From contig DHGK01000317.1 of assembly GCA_002402755.1 (NCBI GenBank), positions 8,060-37,037 of the forward strand: a stretch of DNA of 28,978 nucleotides, read 5' to 3'. Made by a program: the position numbers and the translations under genes. Of the stretch, positions 7,799 through 15,455 are shown piece after piece. Positions within the stretch are counted from its first letter, which is position 1; the number at the start of each line of letters is the position of its first letter. Source of the DNA: Planctomycetes bacterium UBA4800 (GTDB lineage: Bacteria; Planctomycetota; UBA8108; UBA8890; UBA8898). Under the pieces are notes generated by a model that was not told the origin of the DNA, did not search any database, and worked only from the letters and a program-made list of their open reading frames with translations.

Positions 7799-7840
7799 GC
7801 CGGCCATACGTTTGTACGCATGGCCGGCGCCCGAGGGCGC
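7799..7840 (-). terminator. Hairpins just after lepA, possible terminator
   Basis: Directly beyond the lepA stop there is GCGCCC-GA-GGGCGC (7827-7840), and then GCCGGCCAT/ATGGCCGGC (7799-7828) with a 12-base loop and a perfect 9-bp stem. The two overlap slightly, so they may be alternatives. There is no U-tract, so classic intrinsic termination is not assured. Confidence 0.45.
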
Positions 7841-7844
7841 TCGT

Positions 7845-9647
7845 TCAGATATCCGTCTTGAGCACGGCCAGGAACGCCTTCTGCGGCACCGTGACCTGGC
7901 CGACCTGCTTCATGCGCTTCTTGCCGGCCTTCTGCTTCTCGAGAAGTTTCCGCTTGCGCGTGATGTCGCCGCCGTAGCACTTGGCGATGACGTCCTTCCT
8001 GAAGGCGTTGATCGTCTCGCGCGCGATGATCTTCCCGCCGATCGCGGCCTGCAGCGGTATCTTGAACTGGTGGCGCGGAATGTTCTCCTTCAGGCGCTCC
8101 ACCATCTGCCGCCCGCGCGATGCGGCGTTGTCGCTGTGGACCAGGACCGAGAGCGCATCGACGGGCTCCCCGTTGATGAGTATGTCGAGCTTCACGATGT
8201 CGGCGGGCGCGTAGCCGCACGGCTCGTAGTTGAACGACGCGTAGCCCTGGCTCACGGCCTTCAGGCGGTCGTGAAAGTCGATGAGGATCTCGGCGAGCGG
8301 CATCGTGTAGACCAGCATCGCGTGGTTCTGGTGCGGGAAGGCGAGGCTCTTCTGCGTGCCGCGCTTGCCCTGGCAGAGCGGGATCACGTTGCCGAGATAC
8401 TGGGCGGGCGTCAGCACGGTGACCTCGACGATCGGCTCCTCGACGAGCTCGATGGCCGCGGCGTCCGGCATGCGCGCCGGGTTGTCGACGCGTTCCTCGG
8501 CGCCATCCGTCGTGCGAACCCTGTACACGACGTTCGGAAACGTCGTGATGAGGCTCGCGCCGAACTCGCGCTCGAGGCGCTCCTGCACGATCTCCATGTG
8601 GAGCAGCCCCAGGAAGCCGCACCTGAAGCCGAAGCCGAGCGCCTGCGACGACTCGGGCTCGCAGAGGAACGACGCATCGTTGAGCTTGAGCTTCTCGACC
8701 GCATCGCGCAGGTTGTCGTAGGCATCCGCATCGACGGGATACACGCCCGCGAACACGACGGGCTTGACCTCCCGGTAGCCCTTGAGCGGTTCCGGCGCGC
8801 GGCGCTGCGCGTGGGTCACCGTGTCGCCCACCCGCACGGCGCGGATGTCCTTGATGCCGGCGATGAGGTACCCGACCTCGCCCGGGCCGAGCGCCGCCGA
8901 CGGCCGCATCTCGGGCGCGAAGACGCCGACCTCAGCGACCTCGTACCTCGCGTTGCCCGCCATCAGCACGATCTGGTCGCCCGCCGCGATGACGCCGGAC
9001 CGCACGACGCAGAACAGCACGACGCCCCGGTACGGGTCGAAGGTCGAGTCGAAGATGAGCGCCCGCAGGATGCCGTCGGCCGGCGTCCTCGGCGGCCGCA
9101 CGCGCGCGACCACGGCCTCGAGGATCTCCTCCACGCCCAGGCCGGTCTTGGCCGAGCACAGGATCGCGCCCGACGCATCGATGCCGATCACGTCCTCCAG
9201 CTCCCGGCAGGCATCGTCCGGCCGCGCCGCGGCCAGGTCGACCTTGTTGATGACCGGGATCAGCTCCAGATCGTGCTCGAGCGCCATGTACGTGTTGGCG
9301 AGCGTCTGGGCCTGGACGCCCTGCGTCGCGTCCACGACGAGCAGCGCCCCCTCGCAGGCCGCGAGGCTCCGCGACACCTCGTAGCTGAAATCGACGTGGC
9401 CCGGCGTGTCGATCAGGTTGCAGTGGTACGCCAGGCCGTTCCGGGCGCGGTACACGATGCGCACGGCCGTGGCCTTGATCGTGATGCCGCGCTCGCGCTC
9501 CAGGTCCATCTGATCGAGATACTGGGCGCGCATGTCGCCGGGCGCCACGGCGCCGGTCTTCTCGAGAATGCGGTCCGCGAGCGTCGACTTGCCGTGGTCG
9601 ATGTGCGCGATGATGCAGAAATTGCGGATCAGCGAGAGATCGGTCAT
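7845..9647 (-). CDS. lepA: Elongation factor 4 (LepA), translational GTPase
   Basis: A 600-aa ribosome-associated GTPase of full family length. Seen: the P-loop AHIDHGKST (14-22), RGITIKATAV (switch I/G2 region), DTPGHVDFSYEV (G3), NKVDLA (G4), and the LepA-specific C-terminal region with CYGGDITRKRKLLEKQKAGK, implicated in binding to the ribosome and tRNA. The start is at 9647 (MTDLSLIRNF), where the family normally begins. GGGAG lies close upstream. A longer in-frame extension towards 9935 lacks homology and is rejected. The gene is monocistronic on the minus strand, with the selenoprotein candidate divergent from it. Confidence 0.97.
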   Translation of the reverse strand: MTDLSLIRNFCIIAHIDHGKSTLADRILEKTGAVAPGDMRAQYLDQMDLERERGITIKATAVRIVYRARNGLAYHCNLIDTPGHVDFSYEVSRSLAACEGALLVVDATQGVQAQTLANTYMALEHDLELIPVINKVDLAAARPDDACRELEDVIGIDASGAILCSAKTGLGVEEILEAVVARVRPPRTPADGILRALIFDSTFDPYRGVVLFCVVRSGVIAAGDQIVLMAGNARYEVAEVGVFAPEMRPSAALGPGEVGYLIAGIKDIRAVRVGDTVTHAQRRAPEPLKGYREVKPVVFAGVYPVDADAYDNLRDAVEKLKLNDASFLCEPESSQALGFGFRCGFLGLLHMEIVQERLEREFGASLITTFPNVVYRVRTTDGAEERVDNPARMPDAAAIELVEEPIVEVTVLTPAQYLGNVIPLCQGKRGTQKSLAFPHQNHAMLVYTMPLAEILIDFHDRLKAVSQGYASFNYEPCGYAPADIVKLDILINGEPVDALSVLVHSDNAASRGRQMVERLKENIPRHQFKIPLQAAIGGKIIARETINAFRKDVIAKCYGGDITRKRKLLEKQKAGKKRMKQVGQVTVPQKAFLAVLKTDI

Positions 9648-9950
9648 GGCTCCCGGGCGCCGCGCGGGCAGGCTCCCGGATCCCGTCCAGACAGGCGTGC
9701 GTGCTCGAACATAAGCAGCAACTGTAGCGCACGGCGGCGGGCGCTTCAAGAACGGGGCCGCGGCCGCAGCGCTCCGGGCCTGACCCGCGATCCTCTGCGC
9801 CTTCGCGGCCGCGCCCTTCCTGCCGCCTTCCGCGCGCGGCCCGCCGCGATATGGACAGCCGCCCGGGTCCATGGGATACAATGGGGCCGTGGGTGGCAGG
9901 GCGGCCGGGGCCCGTCCAAGGCATGGTTCGTGCACACGAAAGGAGAGCCC
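9648..9950. other. Divergent intergenic region between lepA and the thioredoxin-like gene
   Basis: About 300 bp. It must carry the lepA promoter, but I could not pick one with confidence. The only clear candidate elements point rightward and are listed separately. No small gene is apparent. Confidence 0.5.
9852..9882 (+). promoter_or_regulatory. Possible promoter of the selenoprotein candidate
   Basis: TGGACA (9852-9857) and TACAAT (9877-9882) match the sigma70 consensus at five of six positions each. The spacer is 19 bp, longer than optimal. They lie about 70 bp before the ATG at 9951. Confidence 0.35.
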
Positions 9951-10496
9951 ATGCGACTACAGACCCTCTACGTTGCGCTGCTCGCGTACGGCGCGAGCTG
10001 CGACGGCGGCTCGCCGCCGATCGGGCTGAAGCCGGGCGATGCGGTCTCGGCGTTCGGCACCAAGGCCGTCACCGGCCCCCAAAAGGGCCAGGCCCTGTGC
10101 TACATATGACAGTACGGGGTTGCGCCGGTCGCCATGGTCTTCGCGCGAGACCTCGACGACCACTTGGCCAGGTTGGCCAAGGAGCTTGACACGATCGCCG
10201 CCGAAAACAAGGTGAACGGCAAGGCGTTCTTCGGGTTTCTCACCGCGGCGCCGGAGAAGCTGACGCCGGCGCTCGAGAAGCTCGCCGCCGACAAGTCGCT
10301 GAAGATCCCGCTCACCATCCCCATGAACCTGAAGGAAATCGCCGAGAAGTTCAAGGTTCCCGAGGACACGCACGTCATGGTCGTCCTGTACGAGAAGAAG
10401 GCCGTGACGCAGGTCCTCGCGTACACAAAGGCCGACTTCAACCAGAAGGCCGTCGACGCCGCCATCGCGGCGGCCAAGAAGCAGGCCAAGATGTGA
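9951..10496 (+). CDS. Thioredoxin-like selenoprotein candidate (TGA read as Sec53, CYIU motif)
   Basis: Reading from the ATG at 9951 (ribosome site AAAGGAG seven bases upstream), the frame is open for 52 codons. It then meets TGA at 10107-10109 and continues without further stops to TGA at 10494-10496, giving 181 aa if the first TGA is selenocysteine. The junction reads TGPQKGQALCYI-U-QYGVAPVAMVFARDL, so C50 and U53 form a CxxU redox pair. In my recollection related planctomycete proteins read CYxC[KR]YG..PV, with cysteine at the TGA position. The C-terminal half (residues 54-181) is a normal thioredoxin-fold continuation (VMVVLYEKKAVTQVLAYTKA). The N-terminus (MRLQTLYVALLAYGASC) looks like a short signal peptide, possibly a weak lipobox at C17. 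Automated annotation would report only a truncated gene starting at 10134. A nonsense mutation or sequencing error is the alternative. The selenium machinery is not in the window. Confidence 0.78.
10107..10157 (+). promoter_or_regulatory. Candidate bacterial SECIS region just after the in-frame TGA
   Basis: Two alternative folds lie at the right distance. Fold A pairs GCG (10122-10124) with CGC (10142-10144) and CC (10125-10126) with GG (10136-10137). Its apical loop begins GGTC, 17 bases after the TGA. Fold B pairs GGTCT (10136-10140) with AGACC (10148-10152), and an outer GTCG (10128-10131) with CGAC (10154-10157). Bacterial SECIS elements are poorly conserved, so this is suggestive only. 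Confidence 0.4.
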
Positions 10497-10498
10497 CG

Positions 10499-10543
10499 CC
10501 GGCGGAGCCGCGGGGGCGCTGCGCGCCTCCGCGGCTTCGCCGG
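10499..10543. terminator. Very stable 21-bp-stem hairpin between convergent genes
   Basis: CCGGCG (10499-10504) pairs with CGCCGG (10538-10543), AGCCGCGG (10506-10513) with CCGCGGCT (10529-10536), and GGCGC (10515-10519) with GCGCC (10523-10527). There are two G-U joints and a three-base loop. It starts two bases after the stop of the upstream gene and lies 22 bp beyond the end of hemW. It probably serves both directions. There is no U-tract. Confidence 0.75.
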
Positions 10544-10565
10544 ATCGGGCCGCCGCCGGCGGCAT

Positions 10566-11711
10566 CTACGATAGAAAGTCCTCCATCACGCAATTCGCAA
10601 GGTCCATGCCTTCCTCGGTCAGCCGGATGCGCTCCGGGCCGACCTCCAGGAGGCCGGCCGCCGAGTGCGCGCGCAGCGCGCCGGCGAACAGGACGCGCGG
10701 GTCGAAGCCCGTGCGCGCCGCGAACGCCGCAACGTCGATCCCGGCGCGCGTCCGCAGGGCGAGCATCGCCAGCTCGCCGGCGCGGCGGCGGCCATCGAGC
10801 CTCTCCCGCTCGCACACGGCGCCGCCCTCGGCAGCCATGCGCGCGATGTAGCGGGCGGCGTCGGGCTCGTTGCGCGAGCGCTCGCCCCCGATGTACGAGC
10901 AGGCGGCCGCGCCGATGCCAAGGTACTCGCATCCCGCCCAGGTCGCCAGATTGTGGAGGCACTCCTCGCCCGGCCGCGCGAAGTTGCTGATCTCGTACTG
11001 AACCAGGCCGTGCGCCGCGAGACGCCGCCTGGCCGCGCGCAACATCTCGACCTGAACATCTTCATCGGGCACGACGACCTCGCCGCGCGCGACCGCGGCG
11101 CCGAGGGGCGTCTCCTCCTCGATCGTCAGGGCATAGGCGCTGACGTGGCCCGCGCCCAGCGCCGCGGCGCGGTCGATGTCGGCCGCGGCCATCGCGAGCG
11201 ACTGGCCGGGAATCGAGTGCATGAGATCGAGGTTGAGCCGGAACCGCCCGCCTATCAGCGCGGCCGCCCGCTCGATCGGCGCGGGATCGGCGGGCTCGCG
11301 GCCGAGCGTGCGCCGGAGCTCGGGCGCGAACGTCTGGGCCCCCAGGCTCACCCTCGTCGCCACCCCCTCGATGCGCGAGAGCTTCGCGGCCGTCGTCTGC
11401 GAGGGGTTCATCTCGAAGGTGCACTCCAGGCAGCCCCCGGGCGCGACCGCCGCCGCAACGATATCCCGGAGGCGCGCCCAGGCGGCATCGTCAAGGCTCG
11501 ACGGCGAGCCGCCGCCCACGTACACGGTTGCGAACGGCGCGGGCAGCTCCGCGCGCCGTGCGGCCAGCTCGCGCGCAAGCGCGTCGAGGTACGGCGCCTG
11601 CATCCCGGACGGGTACACGCCCGAGGCGAAATCGCAGTAGGCGCACTTGCGCAGGCAGAAGGGTATGTGCACGTAGAGGCCGGGCGCCGCCGCTTCGCCG
11701 CACCGCACCAT
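10566..11711 (-). CDS. hemW: HemW-type radical SAM protein (haem chaperone / CPO-like)
   Basis: A 381-aa protein of the HemN/HemW radical SAM group. GLYVHIPFCLRKCAYC (11-26) holds the cluster cysteines C19, C23 and C26. VYVGGGSPSSL, FEMNPSQT, RVSLGAQTF and LDLMHSIPGQ follow in the usual order. The HNLATW segment with GIGAAACSYI matches the HemW C-terminal region, where the family motif is HNxxYW, so the tyrosine is replaced by threonine here. HemW proteins bind haem and are thought to insert it into respiratory proteins. They lack the extra residues of true coproporphyrinogen oxidase HemN. GGGAGG lies ahead of the ATG at 11711. The gene follows leuS by 27 bp on the same strand and is probably co-transcribed. 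Confidence 0.92.
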   Translation of the reverse strand: MVRCGEAAAPGLYVHIPFCLRKCAYCDFASGVYPSGMQAPYLDALARELAARRAELPAPFATVYVGGGSPSSLDDAAWARLRDIVAAAVAPGGCLECTFEMNPSQTTAAKLSRIEGVATRVSLGAQTFAPELRRTLGREPADPAPIERAAALIGGRFRLNLDLMHSIPGQSLAMAAADIDRAAALGAGHVSAYALTIEEETPLGAAVARGEVVVPDEDVQVEMLRAARRRLAAHGLVQYEISNFARPGEECLHNLATWAGCEYLGIGAAACSYIGGERSRNEPDAARYIARMAAEGGAVCERERLDGRRRAGELAMLALRTRAGIDVAAFAARTGFDPRVLFAGALRAHSAAGLLEVGPERIRLTEEGMDLANCVMEDFLS

Positions 11712-11738
11712 CGCGCCTCCCGCGCCGCCGGGGCGGCG

Positions 11739-14330
11739 CTATCCCTTGACGGCGATGTTGACCAGCCGGCCGGGCACCACGATCACCTTGGCCACGGTCC
11801 TGCCCTCGAGGAGCTTCTTCACCTTCTCGTCGGCCAGCGCGGCGCGCTCGAGGTCCTCGCGCGTCGCGTCCGGCGGCGCCATCACCCGCCCGCGCAGCTT
11901 GCCGTTGATCTGGACCGGGATCTCCACCATCTCCTCGGCCGCGACGGCCGCGTCGGCGGCGGGCCAGCCCGCCGCGAAGATGCTCTCCTCGTGGCCGAGC
12001 CGCTCCCAGATCTCCTCGGCGAAGTGCGGCACGATCGGGCTCAGAACCCGCACGATCGTCTCCAGCGTCTCCCTGAGCACGACGCCGTGCACGCGGTCCT
12101 TCATCGCGCGCCACTGGTTCACGAGCTCGTTGCAGCGCGCCACCGCGGTGTTGAAGTGAAAACCGCCCTCGATCGCGCCCGTGACGCTCTCGATAAGCTG
12201 GTGCGTCGTACGCCTGAGCGCGCGGTTCTCGGCATCCAGGTCGGCGGGAATCGCGGTCCCCACCGGCGGCGCCTGCGCAACGGCCGCCGTCGCCAGGTTC
12301 CACAGCCGCACGAGCGTGCGCCACGCGCCGTTGATGCCGTCCTCGCTCCAGACCTGCATGCGGTCGGGCGGCGCGTCGGACAGCATGTACAGCCGCACCG
12401 TGTCGGCGCCGTACTTCGCGATCATGGCATCGGGGTCGACGATGTTGAGCTTGGTCTTGGAGATCTTGGTCATCTCCGCCCTGACCGGGCCCTTGCAGGC
12501 GGCGCAGACGCCGTCCTCGATCGCATCGCCCTTGCGCGTGCCGCCCTCGACCTTGCGCTCGGGAAGCCACTTGCACTTCTCGCAGTAGTACGCGGTCTTG
12601 CACACCATGCCCTGGCAGAAGAGCCGGGCGAAAGGCTCATCGAAGTCCAGAAGCCCCAGGTCGTGGAGCACCATGGTGAAGAAGCGCGCGTAGATGAGGT
12701 GCATGGTCGCGTGCTCGATGCCGCCTATGTACTGGTCGACCGGCATCCAGTGCGCGATGCGCGCCGGGCTGAAGGGCGCCGTGTCGTTCGCGGCGTCGCA
12801 GTAGCGCAGGAAGTACCACGAGGAGTCGACGAAGGTGTCCATCGTGTCCGTCTCGCGCCGCGCCGGCCGCGTGCAGCGGGGGCACGGGGCCTTGACGAAC
12901 GACTCGCTCGTCGCCAGCGGATTGCCGCCGCGCGAGAACTTGACGTCCTCGGGCAGGACGACCGGAAGGTCCTTCTCGGGCACGGGCACCATGCCGCACG
13001 CGTCGCAGTAGATGATCGGGATCGGCGCGCCCCAGTACCGCTGCCGGCTGAGCGTCCAGTCGCGCAGGCGGTAGTTGACGGCGGCCTTTCCGCGGCCCTC
13101 CTCGTCGAGCCAGCGGATGATCCGCGGCATGGCCTCGGTGTTCGTCGCGCCCGTGAAGGGGCCCGAGGCGACCATCGTGCCCGGGTCGACGTAGGCGCAC
13201 GTCATCGCCGCCGGGTCGAGGCCCTCCGGAGGAAGAATGACCGGCACGATCGGCAGGCCGTATTTCCTCGCGAACTCGAAATCGCGCTGGTCGTGGGCCG
13301 GCACGGACATGACGGCGCCCGTGCCGTACGCCATGAGCGCGAAGTTGGCGGCCCAGAGCGGCACGGCCTCGCCGTTCACGGGATTGACGACGTGAAAGCC
13401 GGTGAACACGCCCACCTTCTCGCGCTCGGCAAGCTCCTTCTCGGAGGTTCCCATGGCGCGCAGCTCCCGGACGACGGGCATGACGCGCCGTTCGTGCGGG
13501 CTGCCCTTGAGCAGCTTCTCCAGGATCGGGTGCTCGGGCGCCACGGACATGAAGGTCACGCCCCACAAGGTGTCGGGGCGCGTCGTGAAGACGGGCAGCG
13601 GGTCGCCGGTCTCCTCGACCTTGAAGAACACGGTCGCGCCCTCGCTGCGGCCGATCCACTCCTCCTGCATGGCGAGCACCGCGTCCGGCCACTTGCCGCG
13701 CAGCGTCTCGTGGCCGGCGAGCAGGCGCTCGGCGTAGGCGCTCATCCTGAAGAACCACTGCGACATGTCCTTCTGCGCGACCTGCGTGCCGCAGCGCTCG
13801 CAACCGCCGTCCTTGACCTGCTCGTTGGCGAGCACGGTGGCGCAGCTCTCGCACCAGTTGACCGCGGCGGTCTTCTTGACGGCCAGGCCCTTCTCGTAGA
13901 ACTTGAGAAAGAACCACTGCGTCCAGCGGTAGTAGTCCGCGTGGCTGGTCGCGACCTCGCGCCGCCAGTCGTAGCCCCAGCCCGCGCTGCCCATCTGCGC
14001 GCGCATGTGGGCAATGTTCTTCTCGGTGAACTCGTGCGGGTGGACGCCGGTGCGGATGGCGGCATTCTCGGCCGGCATGCCGAAGGAGTCCCAGCCCATC
14101 GGGCACATGACGTTGTAGCCCCGCAGCATCTTGTAGCGCGCCACGACGTCCCCGAGCGTGTAGTTGATCACGTGGCCCATGTGCAGCACGCCCGACGGGT
14201 AGGGGTACATGTTGAGGACGTAACACTTGGGCCTGGGGCTGCGCTCGTCGGCCTCGAAAAGGCGCGCCTTCCGCCAGCGTGCCTGCCACTTGCGCTCGAT
14301 GTCCGTGAACTTGTAGTCGATCTCCGGCAT
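11739..14330 (-). CDS. leuS: Leucyl-tRNA synthetase
   Basis: An 863-aa class I aminoacyl-tRNA synthetase that charges tRNA-Leu. Seen: MPEIDYKFTDIERKWQARW at the start, the HIGH motif as HMGH (50-53), two zinc-ribbon cysteine pairs (CESC...CERC and CEKC...CAAC), the editing domain with TTRPDTLWGVTFM, and the catalytic lysine loop as KISKTK (622-627) in place of the canonical KMSKSK. I chose 14330 because the conserved N-terminus begins there. The frame stays open to 14375 without homology. The ATG is preceded closely by GGAG. hemW follows at 27 bp. A TATAAT on the minus strand lies upstream at 14417. Confidence 0.97.
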   Translation of the reverse strand: MPEIDYKFTDIERKWQARWRKARLFEADERSPRPKCYVLNMYPYPSGVLHMGHVINYTLGDVVARYKMLRGYNVMCPMGWDSFGMPAENAAIRTGVHPHEFTEKNIAHMRAQMGSAGWGYDWRREVATSHADYYRWTQWFFLKFYEKGLAVKKTAAVNWCESCATVLANEQVKDGGCERCGTQVAQKDMSQWFFRMSAYAERLLAGHETLRGKWPDAVLAMQEEWIGRSEGATVFFKVEETGDPLPVFTTRPDTLWGVTFMSVAPEHPILEKLLKGSPHERRVMPVVRELRAMGTSEKELAEREKVGVFTGFHVVNPVNGEAVPLWAANFALMAYGTGAVMSVPAHDQRDFEFARKYGLPIVPVILPPEGLDPAAMTCAYVDPGTMVASGPFTGATNTEAMPRIIRWLDEEGRGKAAVNYRLRDWTLSRQRYWGAPIPIIYCDACGMVPVPEKDLPVVLPEDVKFSRGGNPLATSESFVKAPCPRCTRPARRETDTMDTFVDSSWYFLRYCDAANDTAPFSPARIAHWMPVDQYIGGIEHATMHLIYARFFTMVLHDLGLLDFDEPFARLFCQGMVCKTAYYCEKCKWLPERKVEGGTRKGDAIEDGVCAACKGPVRAEMTKISKTKLNIVDPDAMIAKYGADTVRLYMLSDAPPDRMQVWSEDGINGAWRTLVRLWNLATAAVAQAPPVGTAIPADLDAENRALRRTTHQLIESVTGAIEGGFHFNTAVARCNELVNQWRAMKDRVHGVVLRETLETIVRVLSPIVPHFAEEIWERLGHEESIFAAGWPAADAAVAAEEMVEIPVQINGKLRGRVMAPPDATREDLERAALADEKVKKLLEGRTVAKVIVVPGRLVNIAVKG

Positions 14331-14416
14331 GTCTCCGCTCGCTTCGATACCGCGGGGCGCCGCGGCCGCGCCCATGCGGCGCGCGCCCTCGCGGCTTCCC
14401 CTCGTAAAGAGTATCG

Positions 14417-14444
14417 ATTATAGGCAAGTCGGCGCTGAATGAAA
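14417..14444 (-). promoter_or_regulatory. Putative leuS promoter
   Basis: A perfect TATAAT (14417-14422, minus strand) sits about 90 bp before the leuS start. With a 16-bp spacer, TTTCAT (14439-14444) would be a weak -35. The local AT-rich stretch stands out in very GC-rich DNA. Confidence 0.5.
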
Positions 14445-14543
14445 GCCGGTGGGCACGCCACGCGCGGTTGCGCCGGGGCGCCATTGTGGCGCAGAATAGC
14501 ACCACCCGACCGCGGCAAGTCCCCGGTCCGACACGAGGATGCG

Positions 14544-15455
14544 ATGGCAGCCGACCGCCCCATCATGGTCTACAACCGCGCCACGGGCGCTCTGGAGCGC
14601 GAGATCGTGCTCGGCGAGCGCTTCGTGCGCCTTCTGTACGAGAGCCGCCTCGGGCGCCTGGCCGCCCGGACGGTCCTCTCGCGGCGCTGGTTCTCGCGCC
14701 TCTGCGGCCGGCTGCAGGACTCGCCGCGCAGCGCGCGCAGGATCGCCTCCACGGTCGCCGCTCTTCGGGTCGACCTGGGGGATGCGGCCAGAACCGATTT
14801 CGCGAGCTTCAACGACTTCTTCACGCGCGCGCTCAGGCCGGGCGCGCGGCCCGTTCCCGACGATCCCGGCGTCGTGATCTCGCCCTGCGACGCGCGCCTC
14901 CTCGCCATGCCGGTCATCGCCCCCGCGACGCGCTTCATGGTCAAGGCCGCGCCTCTCGATCTCGCCGCACTGCTCGGCGACGGCGCCCTGTGCGCCCTCT
15001 ACACGGGCGGCACGCTCTGCATCTACCGCCTCTGCCCGGCCGACTACCACCGTTTTCATTTCCCCGAGGCCTGCGTGCCGGGAACCGCGGCGACGATCGC
15101 CGGCCGCCTGCACTCGGTCAACCCGATCGCGTTGACGGCGGGCCTGCGCATCCTGGACGCGAATCTCAGGCACCGCACGATGCTCGCGGCGGGAGCGCGC
15201 GCCGGCACGATCTGCATGCTGGAGATCGGCGCCATGTGCGTGGGCTCGATCGTCCAGACCTACGCGCCGGGGGCGCCGGCCGCGCGCGGCGCCGAGAAGG
15301 GCATGTTCCGCTTCGGCGGGTCGACCGTGATCGTGCTCTACGAACCCGGGCGGGTCAACCTCGATGCCGACATCGCGGAGCGCTCGGCAGCGGGCATCGA
15401 GACGCTCGTCCGGGTGGGCATGCGGATCGGCGCCTACGCGCCTACTCGAACCTGA
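14544..15455 (+). CDS. psd: Phosphatidylserine decarboxylase proenzyme
   Basis: A 303-aa pyruvoyl enzyme that makes phosphatidylethanolamine from phosphatidylserine at the membrane. Seen: FNDFFTRALRPGARPVP (89-105), the catalytic aspartate in SPCDARLLAMP (D116), ADYHRFHFP with the catalytic histidine (H169 or H172), and the self-cleavage site FGGST, in which S260 would become the pyruvoyl group (GGST in place of the common LGST). The order and spacing fit the shorter PSD-like subfamily with an N-terminal extension. I chose the ATG at 14544 because GAGG precedes it at good spacing. The frame extends upstream without homology. It is transcribed divergently from leuS and its 3' end overlaps the convergent His-rich gene by 14 bp. 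Confidence 0.94.
   Translation: MAADRPIMVYNRATGALEREIVLGERFVRLLYESRLGRLAARTVLSRRWFSRLCGRLQDSPRSARRIASTVAALRVDLGDAARTDFASFNDFFTRALRPGARPVPDDPGVVISPCDARLLAMPVIAPATRFMVKAAPLDLAALLGDGALCALYTGGTLCIYRLCPADYHRFHFPEACVPGTAATIAGRLHSVNPIALTAGLRILDANLRHRTMLAAGARAGTICMLEIGAMCVGSIVQTYAPGAPAARGAEKGMFRFGGSTVIVLYEPGRVNLDADIAERSAAGIETLVRVGMRIGAYAPTRT

Noticed and set aside
7581..10109. A long plus-strand open frame covering lepA and ending at 10109
   Set aside because: Most of it is antisense to lepA. Only its last part (from 9951) is real, as the N-terminus of the selenoprotein candidate.
10134..10496. A stand-alone 120-aa gene starting at the internal ATG
   Set aside because: The ATG lies inside the conserved VAMVFAR strand and has no ribosome site. 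The coding frame clearly continues upstream across the TGA.
10665..14423. A 1252-codon plus-strand open frame over hemW and leuS
   Set aside because: It is antisense to two well-conserved housekeeping genes, with low-complexity composition and no family resemblance.
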